The notes under the pieces were generated by a model. That model saw only the letters and a program-made list of their open reading frames with translations. It was not told the origin of the DNA and searched no databases. A DNA stretch of 64,000 nucleotides from Paenibacillus phoenicis. GTDB taxonomy: Bacteria; Bacillota; Bacilli; Paenibacillales; Paenibacillaceae. Made by a program: the position numbers and the translations under genes. This document shows positions 60,175 to 64,000 of the stretch, piece after piece (positions within the stretch are counted from its first letter, which is position 1; each line of letters starts with the position of its first letter). The stretch is taken from NCBI RefSeq assembly GCF_034718895.1, contig NZ_JAYERP010000001.1:3571501-3635500 (forward strand), in the 5' to 3' direction.

Positions 60175-61464
60175 ATGAAAGGAGTTTTTAAGCTTAAGCA
60201 ACACCAAACGAACGTGAGAAGAGAGCTTGTCGCTGGATTGACCTCGTTCTTCTCTATCGTGTACATTATCGCCGTCAACGCCAACATCCTGAAGGATGCA
60301 GGAATTCCGCTGGAGGCCGGGATTATGGCCACCGTGCTGTCTTCGCTTGTCGGCTGTTTGCTGGTCGCGTTCGTTGCGAACGCACCGTTAATTCTCGTCC
60401 CCGGCATGGGGATCAACGCCTTGTTTACTTATACGATTGTAGGTTCGATGGGACTCAGCTACCAAGAAGCCTTGGGCGCAACGGTGCTTGCGGGCATCCT
60501 GTTCGTCGTGGTTGCCTTTACGGGCTTGTCTTCCCTGATCTCCAGGGCCATTCCGGCTTCCCTGAAGGAATCGATTTCCGTGGGAATCGGACTGTTCATT
60601 GCCTTCATCGGCTTGCAGAAGAGCGGCATTGTCACCGGCAACACCAGTCACTTTGTGGCGCTCGGCGACTTATCGGCGCCGCTGGTTCTAGCTTCGATCA
60701 TCAACCTGATCGTTACGCTGTTCCTGTTCTTGAAGAAGGTTCCGGGGAATTTTCTGATCAGCATTATTTTAGGGACACTGGTGGCTTGGTTGTTCGGAAT
60801 CGTTGACTTGGGATCGTTCACATCCGCATCGCTGTCGTTTCAAAGCTACAGTGACGTCTGGATGAGCGCAGACCTCCGCCATATCGCCAGCGTACCGTTC
60901 TTGACGGCTTGTTTCTCACTGGTGCTGGTGCTGGTCTTCGAAAATATCGGGCTTGTCCACTCGCAAGTGGATGGCATGCTGAATGCTCCGGAGAAGAACG
61001 GGAAATCGATGAAAGCCGTATCGATTTCCGCAATGGCTTGCGGCCTCTTGGGCACTAGCCCAACGGTTTCGACGGTCGAGACAGCTGCCGGCATTACCGC
61101 AGGCGGAAGAACCGGGTTAACTTCGGTGACGACCGGGCTGTTGTTCCTGGGCGCACTGTTCTTTATGCCCTTGATCAAAATGATCCCGGACGCCGCAATC
61201 GCCCCGATCTTGATCATCATCGGCGGACTGATGCTGACGAATATTACGAAGATCGATTTCAGCGATTTTTCCGAGGCGTTCCCTGCGTTTCTTGTGATTC
61301 TGATGATCCCTTTAACGTATAGCATTGTTGACGGCATTGCTTTTGGCTTTATCGCTTATCCGCTGCTCAAGATGTTTTCGAAGAAGCGGGAACAGCTGTC
61401 GATCTCCATGTTCGTCATCTCGTTCCTGTTCCTGGCTAACTTCCTGCTGCAGTCGGTTTTATAA
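60175..61464 (+). CDS. AzgA-type NCS2 purine (adenine/guanine/hypoxanthine) permease
   Basis: This 429-residue permease has about 12-13 transmembrane segments. Family motifs are GLTSFFSIVYIIAVNANIL, FVANAPLILVPGMGINALFTY, ISVGIGLFIAFIGLQKSGIV and LGTSPTVSTVETAAGITAGG (where AzgA homologues have GTSTTTSYIESAAGV). It takes up purine bases by proton symport. The site before ATG 60175 is weak (AAAGTGTGA). No purine riboswitch is recognisable upstream. Confidence 0.9.
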   Translation: MKGVFKLKQHQTNVRRELVAGLTSFFSIVYIIAVNANILKDAGIPLEAGIMATVLSSLVGCLLVAFVANAPLILVPGMGINALFTYTIVGSMGLSYQEALGATVLAGILFVVVAFTGLSSLISRAIPASLKESISVGIGLFIAFIGLQKSGIVTGNTSHFVALGDLSAPLVLASIINLIVTLFLFLKKVPGNFLISIILGTLVAWLFGIVDLGSFTSASLSFQSYSDVWMSADLRHIASVPFLTACFSLVLVLVFENIGLVHSQVDGMLNAPEKNGKSMKAVSISAMACGLLGTSPTVSTVETAAGITAGGRTGLTSVTTGLLFLGALFFMPLIKMIPDAAIAPILIIIGGLMLTNITKIDFSDFSEAFPAFLVILMIPLTYSIVDGIAFGFIAYPLLKMFSKKREQLSISMFVISFLFLANFLLQSVL

Positions 61465-61480
61465 AATAATCATTCATGAA

Positions 61481-61517
61481 AAAAAGTCGATCAGGATATA
61501 CTCCTGACCGACTTTTT
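61481..61517. terminator. Bidirectional terminator
   Basis: AAAAAGTCGATCAGGA (61481-61496) and TCCTGACCGACTTTTT (61502-61517) form a 16-position stem with one mismatch and U-rich ends both ways. Confidence 0.85.
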
Positions 61518-61544
61518 CTATTTATGTTATGGCCTCATCGGATC

Positions 61545-61680
61545 ATTAATCATGTTCCCGCAAAACGGGCGAACGCCGCGATACAATCCAGCGTACCTTT
61601 CGGGGAGGCAAAAGCTGCGAAATCGCGGTTATACAAGCGGAACGGTTCGCTGACCAGATCGGTTCGGCCTCCAGCTGCTA
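61545..61680 (-). pseudogene. 3' fragment of an unidentified gene
   Basis: A minus-strand frame reads GRTDLVSEPFRLYNRDFAAF, ASPKGTLDCIAAFARFAGT and then stops just before the terminator at 61481-61517; it has normal coding character here but becomes nonsense upstream, where the ohrR promoter lies. The family is not recognised. Confidence 0.4.
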
Positions 61681-61689
61681 TATTGTCAA

Positions 61690-61700
61690 CAATTAAATTG
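61690..61700 (+). promoter_or_regulatory. OhrR operator core
   Basis: CAATTAAATTG is the core of the known OhrR site and lies in the promoter region of the ohrR gene, suggesting autoregulation. Confidence 0.65.
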
Positions 61701-61780
61701 CAAAAAATATATATTCTTTTTGAATCATCTGCTATGATGAAGGTAAACCCTATAAATAAAGCCAATCGAGGTGCATCGTC

Positions 61781-62230
61781 TTGGAAACGAATGAGCAAAA
61801 CTTGAAATTGGGGGAACATCTTTGTTTTTCGCTATACGCTTGCTCCCGGGCCATCCTTCGGATGTACCGCCCTTATTTAGATGAGCTGGAACTGACCTAT
61901 CCGCAGTATCTGGTCTTGGTCACCTTATGGGAGAAGGAGAAGAGCACTATTAAAGAGCTCGGAGAAGCTTTGGATCTAGACACCGGCACCTTAACGCCTT
62001 TGCTCAAGCGGATGGAAGCTGCCGGACTCATTGAACGACAACGCGATTCCATAGACGAGCGCGTGGTAAATGTGCTGATCACGCCGAAGGGGAAGGCGCT
62101 GCAAGCGAAAGCGGCCTGCGTTCCGCAGTCACTGATTGACGCCACAGATATGAATCTCGAGGAGATCAACCAGCTCAATGACAGCATCAATCTGCTGCTG
62201 CAGCAAGTGAATGCCGCCGCTAGAAAATAA
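61781..62230 (+). CDS. ohrR: OhrR-type MarR-family organic peroxide sensor
   Basis: This 149-residue MarR regulator contains LKLGEHLCFSLYACSRAILR; the cysteine in LCF corresponds to the peroxide-reactive Cys15 of Bacillus subtilis OhrR. YPQYLVLVTLWEKEKSTIKE and LDLDTGTLTPLLKRMEAAGL form the winged helix. The operator core upstream supports the call. The usual ohr peroxidase gene is not adjacent; only an unidentified gene tail lies upstream. Start codon is TTG at 61781. Confidence 0.85.
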   Translation: METNEQNLKLGEHLCFSLYACSRAILRMYRPYLDELELTYPQYLVLVTLWEKEKSTIKELGEALDLDTGTLTPLLKRMEAAGLIERQRDSIDERVVNVLITPKGKALQAKAACVPQSLIDATDMNLEEINQLNDSINLLLQQVNAAARK

Positions 62231-62234
62231 AAGG

Positions 62235-62942
62235 TCAAACTAGAGATTGAATATGGATATAAGCCATCAGCTCAGCGATTCCTTGATATTGGATCCTGAG
62301 CTTTTCATTGAGCTTCTCAAGCGCAACCTGGAAGGAACGATCGATTTTGGACAACCGGAACATGTCCAGGTCCTGCAATAGCTCCCGCAGATTCTCGATA
62401 TAATATACCGTTCTGCGCAAACTGCTGATCACCAGAATCTTCCGCAATTCAGTCACCGAATAGATCCGATACCCGCTGACCGGATGCCGGGTCGAGGTAA
62501 TCAGCCCCTCCTTCTCCCAGTGCCGAATAGCGGAAGGATTTACTCCCGCCAGCTCCGCCACCTTCCCGATCGTCATCGCATTTGTCAGCTTCCGGTTCTT
62601 ATACATCCTGAAGTCCGCATGGCGAACCATCGTTAACAACTCCTCCACCCGCTGCTTCTCATCTTCAACCTGGGACAGTTGATGATTAATCAGCCACAGA
62701 GCTTCCATGACGCGGCCGGCCTTGATTTTCCGCATCACTTCATAGACGACGGGAATTTCATAACCCGCTAACAAGGACCGGATGGCGACAAAGGCTTGGT
62801 AATGCACCTTCGTATAGATTCTATGGTTGCCTGCCGTTCTCAAGACCTCCGGAATCAACCCTTGTTTCTCATATCTTCTCAACGTTGTTGTGCTAATATT
62901 CAACCGCTCAGCGATTTGTCCAGGCGTATAAGTCTCTTCCAT
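62235..62942 (-). CDS. MerR-family regulator with two HTH domains
   Basis: This 235-residue protein contains two complete MerR-type DNA-binding segments: GQIAERLNISTTTLRRYEKQ (residues 8-27) and IGKVAELAGVNPSAIRHWEK (about 125-144), each followed by the wing (NHRIY and GYRIY). Canonical MerR proteins have one and work as dimers. No cysteine-rich metal-binding tail is seen. It is divergent from an alpha/beta hydrolase gene, with palindromes between them, and ends five bases from ohrR. Confidence 0.82.
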   Translation of the reverse strand: MEETYTPGQIAERLNISTTTLRRYEKQGLIPEVLRTAGNHRIYTKVHYQAFVAIRSLLAGYEIPVVYEVMRKIKAGRVMEALWLINHQLSQVEDEKQRVEELLTMVRHADFRMYKNRKLTNAMTIGKVAELAGVNPSAIRHWEKEGLITSTRHPVSGYRIYSVTELRKILVISSLRRTVYYIENLRELLQDLDMFRLSKIDRSFQVALEKLNEKLRIQYQGIAELMAYIHIQSLV

Positions 62943-62953
62943 AACCTCACCCC

Positions 62954-62977
62954 TTACTTTAAGTAAAACCTTAAGGT
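62954..62977. promoter_or_regulatory. Two adjacent palindromes between MerR and hydrolase genes
   Basis: TTACTTTAAGTAA (62954-62966) is followed directly by ACCTTAAGGT (62968-62977). They lie just upstream of the MerR-type gene and are plausible sites for its two HTH domains. Confidence 0.5.
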
Positions 62978-63093
62978 GCTACGTTAATTTGTTGGTCTAA
63001 AATCACTATAACATCGGGGATTCCATGCGACAAAACCGAAAGATTGCATGAATGTTATATCCTGTAGGTATCACATGTAAGGGAGCGATCTGA

Positions 63094-63978
63094 ATGAGTC
63101 AAATCAAGCTTGTCACTCTATCCGACGGTTCAACGTTAGAGGTCGGCCTGACCGGGAAACCCAGTGGCCCTATCCTCATGTTGCCCATCGCCAAAAAATC
63201 CGTCACCGGCCAAGAAGCGGAAAGTCTTAAAATGTGGGGCGTCGACCCCGAGCTAGGAAAACATTTCGTGGAGGGCTTGTCTGATTTGTTCCAGGTGCTG
63301 CATTTTGATTATGAAGGCCATAGGTTTCAGCATTACCAGCCCGATCGGTTGACAGCGGAGTATATCGCACTTGATTTCTTGCATATCGCTGATCAAATGG
63401 GAGTCGATACGTTCAGCTACTACGGCTATTCCTGGTTAGCCTTAGCCGGCCTGCAGCTGGCGCTCCGGACAAATCGATTGGAGAGCTTAATCATGGGAGG
63501 ATTCCCGCCTTATGAAGGACCTTACCGGGAGATGTTGACGGTCACCGCCAAAACCCATGAACAGGCGCTGCAACCGTCCTCGTCCTCGTCTACGGAGGAA
63601 CAATTTCAGGACTTCGTTAGCCCGGAAGAATATGATTGGGATCAGGTGCAGGTGACATTAGATCCGGCGCAAACAAAGCAATTTCTGACCCTGTACCAAA
63701 GCTTGTCCGATTTCGATGACACGTCTGTACACGACAATCTCACGTTTCCCAAGCTTACCTTCGCCGGCGAAGCGGACCGAATCGTGTATGGCGAGAACTT
63801 TGGCAGTGTGACCGTTGATATCGCAGGGGCTTTACGTAAGAATGAACAAACCTTGCGCCAGCTCGGCTGGGATGTGGCCATTTTACCGGGGAACGCGATG
63901 GACCATACGAAAGCCATGCAGCCTGAGACCGTACTTCCCTTGATTAAGCCCTGGCTGGCTACTAACTTGTTAAAATAA
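63094..63978 (+). CDS. Alpha/beta-hydrolase fold protein
   Basis: This 294-residue hydrolase-like protein has nucleophile elbow YYGYSWLALAGLQLAL (Ser at about 113; the usual last Gly of GxSxG is replaced by Leu), LTFAGEADRIVYGENFG (Asp region) and the final His in AMDHTKAM. There is no signal peptide. AAGGGAGCG precedes the ATG. Divergent from the double-HTH MerR regulator, which may control it. Substrate is unknown. Confidence 0.8.
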   Translation: MSQIKLVTLSDGSTLEVGLTGKPSGPILMLPIAKKSVTGQEAESLKMWGVDPELGKHFVEGLSDLFQVLHFDYEGHRFQHYQPDRLTAEYIALDFLHIADQMGVDTFSYYGYSWLALAGLQLALRTNRLESLIMGGFPPYEGPYREMLTVTAKTHEQALQPSSSSSTEEQFQDFVSPEEYDWDQVQVTLDPAQTKQFLTLYQSLSDFDDTSVHDNLTFPKLTFAGEADRIVYGENFGSVTVDIAGALRKNEQTLRQLGWDVAILPGNAMDHTKAMQPETVLPLIKPWLATNLLK

Positions 63979-64000
63979 ACAGAGGTCGCCGCCCTCAATG

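Overview
The window looks like chromosomal DNA of a Paenibacillaceae member (Paenibacillus or close kin). Evidence: Firmicute-type ribosome binding sites with frequent TTG/GTG starts, the OhrR, HprK, RbsRKDACB and GH87 alpha-1,3-glucanase families, a LysM-anchored 2',3'-cyclic-nucleotide phosphodiesterase, and a mid-GC backbone interrupted by AT-rich islets. No rRNA or tRNA gene was found. All calls come from reading the sequence; no database search was run.

Layout. 1-650: the trailing repeat of a type I-C-like CRISPR array, then non-coding DNA. 0.65-7.7 kb: a K+/H+ antiporter, two small exported proteins, and a five-gene lantibiotic-type self-protection module (ABC transporter LanFEG plus a two-component system) with no peptide gene. 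7.7-12.5 kb: a likely defence island with a DUF262/HNH protein and an XRE regulator, then a MazG-like pyrophosphohydrolase paired with a PD-(D/E)XK plus DUF2075 helicase. 12.6-15.3 kb: a TetR-controlled DoxX operon and a small retropepsin-like pair. 15.3-23.3 kb: a scrapyard holding an IS110 element, a decapitated LysR gene, an IS256 copy without its left end, a second decayed mazG, a copied hprK tail with its 4-TM neighbour, an AT-rich secreted/lipoprotein trio, an IS256 left-end fragment and two degenerate gene tails.

23.25-29.2 kb: a complete ribose operon (rbsR-K-D-A-C-B, minus strand) with two LacI-type operators, next to an IS1202-like insertion that has a 17-bp target duplication, and a truncated second LacI regulator. 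31-34.7 kb: an unusual operon of TetR, sugar isomerase, AAC(3)-like acetyltransferase, HprK-like kinase and a 4-TM protein, divergent from an EmrB/QacA-type exporter. 36.5-37.6 kb: an AT-rich islet with a secreted protein broken in a poly-G tract. 38-47 kb: cyclic nucleotide phosphodiesterase, stress flavoprotein, TPR-SUKH protein, PadR-DUF4180 fusion, TetR, a peroxiredoxin-like protein lacking its active site, and a heavy-metal ATPase with its HMA chaperone. Three intergenic inverted elements with a 50-nt internal period lie between these genes.

47.4-50.3 kb: carboxynorspermidine synthase and decarboxylase genes (norspermidine/spermidine synthesis) behind a structured leader RNA that ends in an intrinsic terminator; this is the best candidate here for an undescribed regulatory element. 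50.6-54.6 kb: a large modular GH87 alpha-1,3-glucanase. 54.7-64 kb: a nitrilase with two GNAT genes, gamma-glutamyltransferase with SfsA, a decayed SLH-domain gene, an AzgA-type purine permease, OhrR with a recognisable operator, a double-HTH MerR regulator and a divergent alpha/beta hydrolase.
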